Assembly (NCBI GenBank): GCA_029339195.1 | Contig: JAPTJF010000594.1 | Coordinates: 1 to 32,071, forward strand | Reading direction: 5' to 3' | DNA length: 32,071 nucleotides | DNA from: Micractinium sp. NFX-FRZ | Lineage: Eukaryota > Chlorophyta > Trebouxiophyceae > Chlorellales > Chlorellaceae | Shown here: one piece after another, positions 1 through 10,512 of the stretch | Layout of the letters: every line of letters starts with the position of its first letter | How positions within the stretch are numbered: the stretch's first letter is position 1 | Program-made: the position numbers and the translations under genes | Notes under the pieces: model-generated | Seen by the model: only the letters and a program-made list of their open reading frames with translations | The model's database searches: none | Told to the model about the DNA's origin: nothing

Positions 1-976
1 AGCGAGGGCTGCTAGCCCGAAACAAGCGTGAGCCGCAGCAAGCGAGCTCACCCACCTTCAGAAAACCCCACCCACCCGACCCGCCCACCCACCCACCCAG
101 GAGTCCCTGCGCCCACAGGCGGTGTGCGGTGTGCAGGGAAATCCTGGTAAGACACATTCACTAGTCCACTGGCGCTTCCATGGTGCCCTCTGCAGCTGCT
201 CTTCACTCTGCCATGTAGTTGTAGCTGGAAAAACGAGCAAGGGCTATCCTGCCCTTCATGCAAGCCGGGCAGAGGGGTGGGTAGGGCACCAAGGGGAGGG
301 GCTGCAGTAGGCAGGTGCCTGCTTGACTTCCAGCAGCACCAGCCATGCAACAGCCGGATGCAGGAGGCAGGTGCCCTGTTGACTTCCAGCAGCACCAGCC
401 ATGCGACGGCCGTGTCGGGCTACCTCACCGGCAGTTGGGTGTCCCAACACCGGCAGTTGGGGAAGGGTAGGCACCGCGAGCACTGCTGCTGGTGCTGGTG
501 GTAGCCTTCCCAGGAGAGCGGTATCCCCCCTGGGTATCCCCTCACCCTGCAACACACAGAAAGCAGGCCAGGACCTGGAACGCAGGACCTGGAACGATGG
601 GCCGTGAACTTGAAGGGGGCTGCCAACAGGTCGCTGCCGCTATTGGCCGGCCACAAAGGGTGGGAGCCCGTCAGTCATATCAAGCTGGGCAGGCCTAGGG
701 GGTGGATTGGGAAGCTGGGGGGCCACCACCGCAGCTGCCAAGGTTTCGGCTAGAGCGGGACTTTCCTCTGCTGACAAGGCCACCGCTCGTGTGTTCGTCC
801 CCAAGGCTCGCCCCTGTCAGTCCGCGCTGCCAGGCCTCAGGTAAAGCGCCAGGCACGGTCCGTGCTGCCAACCTCAGCTGCGCTTCACATCCCTCCAACC
901 TACCCACCGCTTTCACCCCTCGGCCGACCAGCGCAGCCCTCCACGGGACCAGGCACGCAAACCAGCGAAGCAAGCT
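1..976. other. Upstream region of the vacuolar sorting receptor; no gene recognised
   Basis: I recognise no protein in either strand here. Open frames are short and proline/arginine-rich, as expected from GC-rich non-coding DNA. It should hold the promoter and 5' UTR of the receptor gene starting at 977, but I see no convincing core promoter motif. A short direct repeat (312-350 and 368-406, see separate entry) lies within it. The last exon of a neighbouring gene could be present but unrecognised. Confidence 0.5.
312..406. repeat. Two-copy direct repeat, about 39 bp, period 56 bp
   Basis: The segment around GACTTCCAGCAGCACCAGCC occurs at 312-350 and again at 368-406 with only a few differences. 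Its form resembles the exon-junction copies found elsewhere in the window, so it may mark a splice junction of an unrecognised neighbouring gene. I cannot identify the protein. Confidence 0.7.
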
Positions 977-3900
977 ATGCTGCGACGCAGTTTTAGCGGC
1001 GGCGGCAGCCTGGCGGCGGCGCGGGGGCCCAACCGGCTGCTGGCGGCAGCAGCCGCCCTGGCCTCCCTGGCGGTGGTCGCGCAGGCAGCCTCATTTGTGG
1101 TTGAAACAGGCAGCATGCGCATCTCCCAGCCCGCCAGCATCGCCGCCACCTTTGACAGTGCAATTGGAGATGTGAGAGGGGGCGGGGAATCTGGCAGGCA
1201 GGGGTGCGCGGAGTGGGGGCCCCTCTTGCAAGTGTGCCTGTGCCAGTGCACCAGTGCCCAGCTTGCCGACATTGACCGACCTGGCCGATGCCATCCATAC
1301 CTCTCTTTTGCCCCACCATCAACCCCCTGCCTCCTCCCTCCCTGGCGGCTTCACCTGCCTGCCCCGTCCCCCACCCTTTCCCGCCCTCCCCGCCCTCCCC
1401 GCCCTCCCCACCGCCCGCGCTGCCATGCCCTTTCCCTGTTCCTCCCAGCCACCCACCCTTCCACCATCCCGTTTCCCGCCCGCAGCCGGCTGTCCCCTGT
1501 TCGGCAGGTGGCGCACCGACTGAATGCTTCCACCGCCACCACGTCCTCACTCTCTGTTGCTACCCAGCCCACCCTATCCCCCAGTTCGGTGCCCTGGCGT
1601 GGTGCCCGCCCGCCTCCCTCCCCCCCCTCCACACCTCCACACATCCTCATTCCTATCCCGAGTTGACCTTTTGCCAGGACCTCTGAATCGCGCGGTTGCG
1701 TGCATTCCAGCCAACCACCCCGCCCTGTCCCCACACCGCTCCGCCCACACCGCTCCCGCCACACCGCTCCGTGCTCCCAGGCGCCCCCACTGCCATGTCC
1801 TCACACCGCTCCGCCCTCCCTGCCCCTGCAGTTTGGCGTCCCTCTGTATGGCGGCACGCTCACAGGTGAGACCACAATTTGAGAGTCAAGGGCGAGGCAA
1901 GACTGTGTTGTTCCCGGGGTGGCAGCTAGAAACAAGAGTCAGATTCAATGTGGCTGGATGGGGGGGTTTGAATGTGGGATGCAGGCGTTCGACCGTTGTG
2001 ATCGCTTGCTTGACGGGTGCTGACGTCCTTCCGGTGCGGTGCCCCCGCCCCTGCTCGGGCTGCAGGCTCCGTGGTCTACTTCCCAGCCAACCACCTGGGC
2101 TGTGCCGAGTTTGAGGTGCCCCTGCCGCCCGCTGCCCCAGGTGGCTTCCCTCCCGTCCTGCTGGTTGACAGAGGCGGTGAGTGGGGGGATGGGGCTGGTG
2201 GGGGGGCTCTTGTGTGCGTTGCGCACCTGCTGCAGGGCTGTGGGACTGAGCAGGGCGGCTGGGGGCTGAGCATGCCCGTGTTGGGCGCGAGCAGGGGGGA
2301 TTGGGTGCTGCAATGTGGAGAAGGCGCGGGCGGTATGGGCAGCCCCCGGCCCTGAGCCATGCCGCCTGACTGACACCTAAAGCTGTACTGTCCCAAGCGC
2401 TGCTCCCCTTGGTATCCTTGTGTTGCAGACTGCTACTTTGTGGAAAAGGCGAGGTATGGGCAGCGGGCGGGGGCGGCGGCGGTGCTGGTGGCCGATCACA
2501 CAGAGGTAGGCGTGTGTGGTGTGGAGCACGGAGAGTGGTGTGGGTGTGGGTGTGTTTGTGTGGGTGGGTACAGGCCCTGAAGTGTCAGCGAGGATCCATT
2601 GCAGTGAGGGCACGGGTGCCTTGGGGGGGTGTCTGCTGCCACTATGCGGTCGAGGTTGCGGGCTTAGGGAGGCGGCTGCAATGGATCCTCGCTGGCCGAG
2701 ACATGTGTGCAAACGCCAGCTCTTCGTGTGCACTGCCCCCTCCTCAGGAGCCCCTGCCGGCCGTAGCCATCCCTCGAGGACAAGCCCCAGGCCCACCTTG
2801 CCCACCCAACTCTTGCCACTCTTTTTCTTTCCACCTTTCTCTTCACCAGAGCCCCCCCAAATCTCACTTCAGAAGAGAATATCCCATCTTTCCACCTTCC
2901 TGGCCCACAGGAGCCCCTGCTGACCATGGCCATCCCCGCGGACAAACTCAAGGCCCACCTAAATCTCACTTTCTTATGCATTCCCCACCTCTCTCTTCAC
3001 AGGAGCCCTTGCTGACCATGGCCATCCCCGAGGACAAGCCCGAGGTGGCGGCGCTGGTCAAGGAGATCACCATACCCGTGGTGCTGGTGCAAAAGGTGGG
3101 GAGGGCAGGTGACCTTCCGGGGGGGGGGGGTGTTGAGGGAGGCAGGGGTGCCTGGTGAAGAAGTGGCGCTGGCCAAGGGGGGCCCTGCCTCCCTCTCTTT
3201 TTTCCTTCCCACGGTCTCTACCCTTCCTTCCCAGCCACCTGCCTCCCCCACCTCCCTCCCTTCCCTCACGCATCCCCCGCGCCTCTCATCACCCTATCTT
3301 ACCCTACTCAAACCTCGCCCTCCACCTCCCCCTGCAGGGCGTGGGCGGGCGCATGAAGGCTGTGCCGCAGTCGGCGGCAGGGCCACCCCTCGACTCTATT
3401 TAAACATCTCCCTGCCTCCCCCTGCAGGGCGTGGGCGACCGCATGAAGTCGGTGCTGCAGTCGGCGGGGGGCCACCCAGATGTGGTGGTGGAGATGGACT
3501 GGAGCGACAGCATTGCGCACCCCGACGCCAGGCGCGTGTCCACCAAAGCTTCCTGTCTGTATCAAAGCAGGGCACAGTGCCTGGTTGTGAAGGGCATGCG
3601 CACCTCCCCCCGCAAGCAGCCGACGGCTGCACACACCCCGAACGCCTCTCTGGACCCACACCTGCAGCTGCCGCTGGGGCAGGCGCAGCTGTGTTCGCTC
3701 CCATGCTGCCCCACCTTCTGCTGCCCCCTTCTCCTTCCGCCTTTGCAGGGTGTAATGGGAGCTGTGGTTTACCAGCCAAGACGCGTGCACCTCACACCTC
3801 CTTCCACCTTGACCTTTCAACCTGATTTTAGTTGCAGGGTGGAGTGGGAGCTGCTGTGCACCCCACATTTCCTCCCTCCTCCTGCTCTTCCGCCTCCTCC

Positions 3901-6900
3901 CAAACCTAACTTTATCTGCAGGGTGGAGTGGGAGCTGTGGTTCACCTCCCAAGACGCCTGCGGCCGTGCCTGCGACTCCACCCGCGCCTTCCTGCAAACC
4001 TTCAAAGACACGGCACAGTCGCTGGAGCAGGTGGGTGGTGGTTGGGGTGGTCAGAGTGGTGTGTGTGTGTCAGATCAAGGCAGGGGGAAGGAGTAGCTTT
4101 CTGCAGTTTGCTCTTCTGCATTCTACCTTGCCCACACGCCAAATCTTCTGACCTCAACTGCACCTTCGGCCGGGCCGTGTCCTGCAGGAGCGCTAGCACG
4201 CATTCACGCCCCACGCCATGAGCCGCGCCTGCACCCCCAGCTATGCCCACCCACCCCACAGGTGCTCTCCCTGCCCACCCACTGCCCTCATGCTGCTGCA
4301 GGAGCACTTCACCCAGTTCACGCCCCACGCCATGAGCCGCTCCTGCTCGCGCTGGCAGGACCCGCAGGAGTGCGAGGCGGCGTGCATCCACCGGGGGCGG
4401 TACTGCGCGGCCAACGCGGTACCGCAGCAGTACGCGGGGAAGTACCGTGGAGCGCAGGTGTGTTCAAGGTGGTCGGTGGGGCAGCGCGGTACCGCAGCAG
4501 TACGCGGGGAAGTAATCCTGCAGAACAAGCGATGCAGGTGGTGGGGCAGAACATGCGACGCTTGTGTGCCCTCCCATGTGCCATGCTCGTAGAACACTCT
4601 TACACAGCCCAACCCCATGTGCCCCTTGGTCTCCTCAATCCCGCAGGTTGTGGAGCAGAACAAGCGCCACCTGTGCGCCTTCCAGGTGGCCAACGGGACC
4701 CAGGCGGAGCCCTGGCGCTGGTGGGGGTACGCAGCAGGTGAGGCGGTAACTTAATTGAGCTTGTTAAAGAGCGGGTGGGGCGTGGTGTGTGCTGCGGCAT
4801 CTGAGTGCCAGGCCAAGCCCTGGCTCTGGTGGGAGCAAGCTGCCAATGAGGCGGCCGCAGAGAGGGTGAGGCATGGGCAGTGGGCAGTGGGTGGGTGCTG
4901 CACCCGGAGGTGGGCCCGAAGCGCTTACCTCAAAGTGCTGCAGCGAGGGCAGCAGCGGCTGCCAGCCCCCACCTCCTTCCCCTCGCCGCCACAGCAACCG
5001 CCACTGCTCCCCCCTGGTGTCGACACCACCTCGCCCGCACCGTGTCAGCTTGACGCTGCTTTGCGTGCTGCGCTGCAGGCCCCCGCGCCTGCTCCCACAC
5101 ACCTCTCTTCCATGAATGCGTGCCCTCATGCCCGGTCTCATTTGCAGGCTTTGGCGCCAGCTGCACCATGGCGGGGGGCCGCTTTGACGCCGCCTGCGCC
5201 GAGGAGCAGCTGCGGGCGGCGGGCATTGATGTGACTGCAGTCAACGCCTGCATGGGGCCCTCTGATTCTGACCTCACACACCCAGTCATGGAGGTGGGCT
5301 GGCAGGGCGGCGGTAATGGGGGTGGAATGTTACGGCTGGGGGGGCACAGGAACAAGGGGAAGGGAGTGGACACTGAAGTTGGGCAAGGCTGGGCAGGCGG
5401 GGGAGGCGGGGAGGCCTGAGAGATTGGGCCTCAGTAGTGCGGGGGAGGCGAGGGGGCACGGCCCTGACCCTGGCAGGAGCAAGAACCTGCGGCCAGCAAC
5501 TAACAGGCTGTGTTGGCCGGCCTGCCCCCTGGCGCGCCCCTCACAATTCACTACCTCTGTTTCTCCCCGTGCAAAACAACGCGACGCTGCAGGCGGTTGC
5601 AAAGCCATTGGCTGGCCTCCCCTGCCTCTCACAATCACGCCATGCCCCCCTCCGTGCCGCCCTGCTGTCCGCTGCAGGCCTAGGGCGACGCAGAGCGCTG
5701 CAACCCGCACTGGCAGCACAGGCTGACCTTCCTTCTTGCCTGCCTTGCTCCCTGCTCCCCCCCCTGCAGGCCCAGGTGACGGCCCAGGCGGACGCTGAGC
5801 GCAGCGGGCGGGGCCTCGTCATCCTGCTGCCCACGGTGCGTGCACGTGGCAAGGTGGTGGGGTGGCAAGGTGGTGGGGTGGCAAGGTTGGCGTTGGGGTT
5901 TTGCGGAAAGGGACCGCTGAGTACCCCAGCAGCCATCGCCACAATCAGCCGATCGCCAGCTTTGCCTCATCGACTCATCCCCACCCCTCTGCCACAGACC
6001 TCTTCTTACGACCACCCACCCACCAACACTCTTTCTCACCCTCCTATCCCCCCGCCCCTCCCACCACAACAAGCAGGTGGTCATAAACGCTGACCAGTAC
6101 CGAGGCAGCCTGGCGGCGCCCGCCGTGCTGCGCGCGCTGTGCGCCGGCTTCTCCGAGGGCAGGTAGGTGCGCTCCGGGGGTCTTAAGGCCGGCTGTGGGA
6201 GGGCGTGTCCTTGCCGCTGCTTGCCGGCTTGGCCTCCTCCCATGCATGAGCCTCCCATTTGCCAGAGCACGGCCATTGAGCACGTCTTGCCACCTCCATC
6301 CCGCCTGCACAAAGCGAGCCGCCCGCCCGCCTGAGCGTCGCCCCTGAATGTCAGTTACTGTAACAGCCCCGCTTCTGCCTTGAATCCCCAACCTTCCCTG
6401 TACCTTCCATCCACCCCACCACGCGTGCCCTGCAGCGAGCCCCCGATCTGCCTGAGCGGCGCCCTGAATGTGGACGACTGCGCGAGCGGCGCCGACAATT
6501 GCTGGCGCGGCGAGGCCGGGCTCAGCGCCTGCGTCGACACTTTCAGAGGCTTCGTGTGCCGCTGCCCCGCGGGTGAGTGGCGCCTCCCTCGGGGGAAGGC
6601 GACGTGATGGGGCACACACACACATGCGTGGGGGAGGGGCAGCGCCTGTGCAGGCACCCAACTTCTGACGGCTTGCGTGCTTCGGTGCGTGCTTCACATG
6701 CCTTCACCCAGCAGCAGGGTGGGAGGGCAACGCTTGGGCATGGTCTGATGTGGGCGTGCGCGCCCTGCGGCATCAGCCTGCCCTCACCGCACCACACCTG
6801 GCCTCGCCCACTCCACCACCTGACCTGCAGGGTGGGAGGGCGACGGGCGGACGTGCTCCGATGTGGACGAGTGTGCCCTGCACATTGACGGCTGCGACCA

Positions 6901-9401
6901 GCTGTGCGTCAACACCCCCGGCTCCTACCACTGCGCCTGCAACAGCGGCTACACGCTGGTAAGTGGGTGAGAGGGGGGCTGGGGGCATTGAGGCAGGCGT
7001 ACTCTGGCTGTTGAAGGCAGCCAGCCCCCCAGGCTTCCACCACTGCGTATGCAACAGCGGCCACACGCTGGTGAATGATTGTGTGGGCTGGGTGTACAGA
7101 GGCAGGCGTTGCGATATTGTCAGTGTTGTGGGCGGCCAGCCCCCCAGGCTTCCACCACTGCGCCTGCAACAGCGGCTACACCCTGGTGGGTGGGTGAGCA
7201 GGAGGGGACTGGGCACAGTGAGTTGTATAGTGTGCTGTGTGCATACGTGGTCGTGCACATGTGCAGGTGTTTGCGAGCGCGACGCAGATCGCAGTGCTGC
7301 TGGCATGATAGGCATGTCACCGCCTGTCGGCCCTGCCCGCCTTCCTTTGCCCGCCTGCCCGCTTGTGCAGCTCTCTGGTTGCTGCAAGCCTCACCCCCGC
7401 GAATTCACCTTGAGGCAACTGTATCCTGCGTGGCACAGCAGGCACAGCGCCCCGCCATGCCCAACCACTGGCTTCCCGTCTGCGCACCCCTGATGTGCCC
7501 GTCCCTCTCCCCTTCCCCCTGATTGATTGTGCAGCACGGCGGGCAGGGCGCCCCAGGCATGTGCATCCCAGACTCCTTTGGCCCCCGCAGCCGCCTGCCC
7601 GCCTGGATCCTGGCCCTCCTGATTGTGGGCACCGTGGTGGCGGTGTCAGGTGAGGCGGTTGTCCTGACACCTGGGCACATGTGGGTTCAACTGTTGTGTT
7701 CTAGAATCTGATGGTGGTGGCGGTGTCAGGTGAGCCGTTTGCCTCGTGACTGGCCGGATGATGGAGTGGTTCTGATGCAGGGTGCTGTGGCGGCGGCGTC
7801 AGGTAGGCCCAGGGGGGCCAAAGCGCCTCTGCTACGACCTGCTGGTCTGGGCAGGCGCATAGGCATCTGAGCAGCAGTTTTGCTGGGTTTGCAAGTCTGA
7901 GCAGGCGCACAGGCATCTGAGTTGGGGCATCAGGCACTTCAGCTGAGCTGGCATGACAGCACCCAGGCAGCCTGCTCGCCCCGCAGCCGCGCAGGGTGCC
8001 TGCTCCTCTCCCGCCTCGGCTGCTGCCTGCTGGGCGCCCCTGGCCCCCGGTTTACACTCACATCCTGGAAGCATGCTGGTGCCGTTGCCTACCGCCTGCT
8101 GGCCTGTGGCATGCATCATTCCTCGCTCGCCCCGATGCCCCTGCCACTGCATGGGTCCCCTGGTCGCCCCCTGATGCTGCAGTGGCGGGCCTGTTTGTGT
8201 ACCGCTGGAGGCTGAGGAGGGAGATGAGGAGCGAGGTGCACGCAATCATGCGAGAGTGAGTTGCTCTAATGCAGTGTTTATGAACAATTTAATGATGAGC
8301 AGGTATTTTGGGACGAAATGGGGAGGATAAGGAGGAAGGAGGAGCGAGGCATGCCCTCACGAGACTTGAGTAAGCTCCTCAGCATGGTTATGCTTCATGC
8401 CGCTGGGCACTTACAGCCCGGCCTGCTGGCACCGCTGGCAGGCATTTGTTTACCATCCCAGCAGCATGCAACCCTCTTCTTGATGTTTGGTGCCCCTTTC
8501 TTCTGTCACGCTCTTTCCCGCATTCTTCTCCCTGTTGGGCTCCTCTAATACCCAACTCGCTGCCTAGAATGTCCTGCCCGCTCAAGGTTTCCCCGTAATT
8601 CACTCACTCACTCACTCACTCGCTCCTCTCTTACAACTCGTCATCCTCCTTGCTGACCTGACCTGGCAGGTACCTCCCAATTGGCTCCTCCTTGCTGACC
8701 TGGCAGGTACCTCCCCATTGGATCCTCCTTGCTGACCTGGCAGGTACCTCCCAATTGGATCCTCCTTGCTGACCTGGCAGGTACCTCCCAATTGGATCCT
8801 CTGATGCCGAGACCGCCGCTCTGAGCGAGTCGCTGCTGCGCGGTACCCGCAAGGGCCCTGGCGGCGGCCAAGGCGGTGGCGCGGCAGGCAGCACAGGGGC
8901 CGGCGGCAGCGGGCGCTTCAAGAAGCCGGCACCATTGGCTGATTTGGAGGAGGGAGAGGAGGAGGCTGAGCGCGGCGGCAGCGCCGGCGGGGGGACCATT
9001 GCTGCCGGGTTCACGCCCACCACCCCTGGCCCCAGGTAAGAGCCAGCTGACTTGTTGTGGGGAGGATGAAAGAGAGCAGTGGGAGCAGTGCTGGCAGGTG
9101 CTCAGCCCAGACGGGCTGTTGTCAAAAGGTTGCACCCCAGCCATGCACCAAGGGGCAATGTGCCTTGCGCCAAGCATTTTGGCCAAGCTCACAAGCCTGC
9201 CCCTGCCCCGCCGCTACACCTGTCAGCAAGCACCGGGCGCGCAGACCACTGGCGTTTCCACTTTCCGCCTGCCCCCGCCCCGCCACTGCAACGATTGACA
9301 AGCAGGGCGGCGCTTGCACACTTTCTGCCTGCAGGTTTGCAGCCCCGGGCTTCACCGAGCTCACAGACCTCCCATCCCCCAGCCCACGCCGCCTGCCTTG
9401 A
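977..9401 (+). CDS. Vacuolar sorting receptor (BP-80/VSR family), 18 exons
   Basis: This is a type I membrane receptor that sorts soluble cargo from the trans-Golgi to vacuoles. Exons: 977-1171, 1832-1865, 2066-2176, 2429-2505, 3003-3095, 3428-3531, 3922-4030, 4302-4457, 4647-4737, 5148-5293, 5770-5835, 6077-6162, 6436-6572, 6831-6958, 7535-7649, 8183-8255, 8781-9035, 9335-9401. All phases agree and give 680 residues, against about 620 in land plants. Visible in order: signal peptide (1-37), PA domain with [16 protein letters not shown], the VSR core ([44 protein letters not shown]), Cys-rich EGF-like segments including calcium-binding [12 protein letters not shown], a membrane helix at about 534-555, and a cytosolic tail with the YxxPhi-type signal YLPI at 575-578. 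The tail then continues with a Gly-rich acidic extension. The first ATG before a good signal peptide was chosen as start. Intron 6 appears to use a GC donor. Many introns carry degenerate copies of exon ends. Family assignment is secure; individual splice sites are inferred. Confidence 0.95.
2748..2960 (+). repeat. Acceptor-side copies of receptor exon 5 in intron 4
   Basis: The real exon 5 begins after AG at 3003 with GAGCCCTTGCTGACCATGGC. Near copies preceded by CAG lie at 2748 and 2911, each covering about 50 bases ([13 protein letters not shown] and [13 protein letters not shown] when read in the matching frame). A more decayed start follows CCAG at 2850. Each is separated by a pyrimidine tract. 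They do not extend into the rest of exon 5. Confidence 0.85.
3338..3394 (+). repeat. Acceptor-side copy of receptor exon 6
   Basis: After CCCCTGCAG at 3337 the sequence repeats the start of exon 6 ([15 protein letters not shown] against [15 protein letters not shown]). The real exon starts at 3428, giving a 90-bp period. The copy decays after about 57 bases and then runs into a stop-containing stretch. Confidence 0.85.
3749..3880 (+). repeat. Two acceptor-side copies of receptor exon 7
   Basis: TTGCAG followed by GGTGnAnTGGGAGCTG occurs at 3749 and 3838. The real exon 7 starts the same way at 3922. Spacing is 89 and 84 bp. The first copy preserves about 35 bases, up to the equivalent of the SQDA codons. 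Confidence 0.85.
4188..4245 (+). repeat. Acceptor-side copy of receptor exon 8
   Basis: CCTGCAG followed by GAGCG and then TTCACGCCCCACGCCATGAG repeats the start of exon 8 (real start 4302, period 114 bp). The FTPHAMSR codons are intact. The bases before them are altered and include an in-frame stop. Confidence 0.8.
4483..4570 (+). repeat. Donor-side copy of exon 8 followed by acceptor-side copy of exon 9
   Basis: GCGGTACCGCAGCAGTACGC at about 4486-4505 repeats the end of exon 8 (real copy about 4420-4439). Immediately after it, ATGCAG at 4537 is followed by GTGGTGGGGCAGAACATGCG, a copy of the start of exon 9 ([11 protein letters not shown] against [11 protein letters not shown]; real start 4647). 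The intron is thus largely made of copies of both neighbouring exon ends. Confidence 0.8.
4799..4870 (+). repeat. Donor-side copy of receptor exon 9
   Basis: Read in the matching frame this gives [13 protein letters not shown], a copy of the exon 9 end [13 protein letters not shown] (real end 4737). It is followed by GGTGAGG, like the genuine donor. Confidence 0.75.
6309..6356 (+). repeat. Acceptor-side copy of receptor exon 13
   Basis: CGCCTGAGCGTCGCCCCTGAATGT resembles CTGCCTGAGCGGCGCCCTGAATGT near the start of the real exon 13 (from 6436). The copy is degenerate and its acceptor is not clearly kept. Confidence 0.6.
6719..6770 (+). repeat. Acceptor-side copy of receptor EGF exon 14
   Basis: CAGCAG followed by GGTGGGAGGGCAACG resembles the real exon 14 start at 6831 (GGTGGGAGGGCGACG). 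The copy continues through a decayed equivalent of [10 protein letters not shown] for about 50 bases. Confidence 0.75.
7022..7195 (+). repeat. Two donor-side copies of receptor EGF exon 14
   Basis: The end of exon 14 ([12 protein letters not shown], donor GTAAGT at 6959) recurs at 7022-7071 as [12 protein letters not shown] followed by GTGAAT, and at 7139-7190 as [12 protein letters not shown] followed by GTGGGT. Both keep the cysteine codons and a GT at the donor position. Confidence 0.9.
7712..7808 (+). repeat. Two donor-side copies of receptor exon 15
   Basis: Exon 15 ends GTGGTGGCGGTGTCAG before GTGAGG at 7650. The string recurs at about 7714-7731, followed by GTGAGC, and in decayed form (GGCGGCGGCGTCAG then GTAGGC) at about 7787-7808. 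Confidence 0.8.
8649..8800 (+). repeat. Four-copy 37-bp tandem repeat across the exon 17 acceptor (encodes the YLPI tail signal)
   Basis: The unit (CTTGCTGACCTGGCAG followed by GTACCTCCCAATTGGATCC) gives exon-like starts at 8670, 8707, 8744 and 8781, exactly 37 bp apart. Only use of the last acceptor keeps the long open frame to the C-terminus. Every acceptor would still encode the tail signal YLPI before any frameshift or stop. Confidence 0.92.
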
Positions 9402-10512
9402 GTGGACCCGCCCCTCCTGCCATCGTGAGTGGAGAAGGGTCTCCCCGCCCGTACCCGAGGGCCCTGCCGTGAACGGAGGGCACCCCGTTCCACCCCACGG
9501 CGCATGTATGGAGGAGCACACCGCTTCCACAGCCCACGGCGCTGCCGTGAGCGCCGGCACGGCAGCCCACGCTGCCTGCTGCAACAAAGGAGCGGCACCC
9601 CTGCCCAGCCCCGGCCACCTGGCAGCAGCTTGCGGAAACAACAAAAACAACAACAAACAACAACAAACACCCTTTCTTCTGTGCGCTACCGACAGCTGGC
9701 GCTTGTATGCAGTTAGGGGAGCCGAAAGCCCTGTCATACCCCGTTTCCCACCAGGCCTTGCCAACCCATCAACCATGCTACCCCCAGCCCCATTTCGTTG
9801 TGCTTCTGAATACGCATCCTCCAAGCTGTCTGTGGCACACCCGCTGCCGCCCGCATCCATTGCAAGCCCCCGTTCCATGCCCGCAAAGTTCCCTCCGAGG
9901 GAGTCCCTGTCCTGCTGCTGTGACATGATCACGTGCACCTGTCCCCAGATGCCTGCCATGCGTGCATGCCTGTCCCCAAACCAGTGTGCCCTCAGACATC
10001 TGTGCCTGCCCTCCTGTACTTGATTGCTGTAACAACAGAAGTTTGTGCAGCACCTGGCCCACACACCAGCCGTGCCGTATGCTCACCCCCCCCCAGCACC
10101 ACCAACCCGCCACAAGAGCCCTTGTCAAGAGCAGCGTTTTGACGCCTGCCTGGGATGGCACCGCAGGGGGGATGCTGAGCAGCCCTGCCTGGCCCCTGCT
10201 CCCACAGGACCGGTGCTTGCATGGTCGAGAAAGGTCATGGGTCGTGGGTAGTGAGCAGCGCCAGGCGCATAACGCGTTGCATGCGGTCAGCAAAATTGGT
10301 GCGGAGAGAACGGGCTGCGCCCAGCGCGTTCGAAAGCTATACTACCTGCCTAGCGTCATATCATACAATGCAGCATCACAGCGCACAGCGCTGTGGTGCC
10401 ACAGGCACCTGCCTAGCCGCCTCTGTCGGCGCCTGAGCAGGGGGCCCTGGGGCGGGGCCGCACCGTGGACACACGTGCACGCCCCTTGCCGCGCTGCGCC
10501 GCAGGCATGTGC
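9402..10512. other. 3' region between the convergent receptor and EAF6 genes
   Basis: This is presumably the 3' UTRs of the receptor (+) and EAF6 (-). It includes an AAC-rich simple repeat at about 9636-9670. A possible poly(A) signal for the receptor (TGTAA) lies at 10028-10032. I see no protein-coding gene. Confidence 0.5.
10028..10032 (+). terminator. Candidate TGTAA polyadenylation signal of the receptor
   Basis: TGTAA is the usual poly(A) signal in green algae. This one is about 630 bases after the receptor stop codon, in the correct orientation. The distance is long, so the assignment is tentative. Confidence 0.35.

Noticed and set aside
7022..7195. Extra EGF exons in the receptor
   Set aside because: The [14 protein letters not shown] segments lack an acceptor in the right phase and the first half of the EGF module; they are better explained as donor-side copies of exon 14.
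9079..10023. A 314-codon plus-strand open frame after the receptor's exon 17
   Set aside because: It overlaps the last receptor exon in another frame and continues through a 3' UTR with an AAC repeat; composition is non-coding and no domain is visible.
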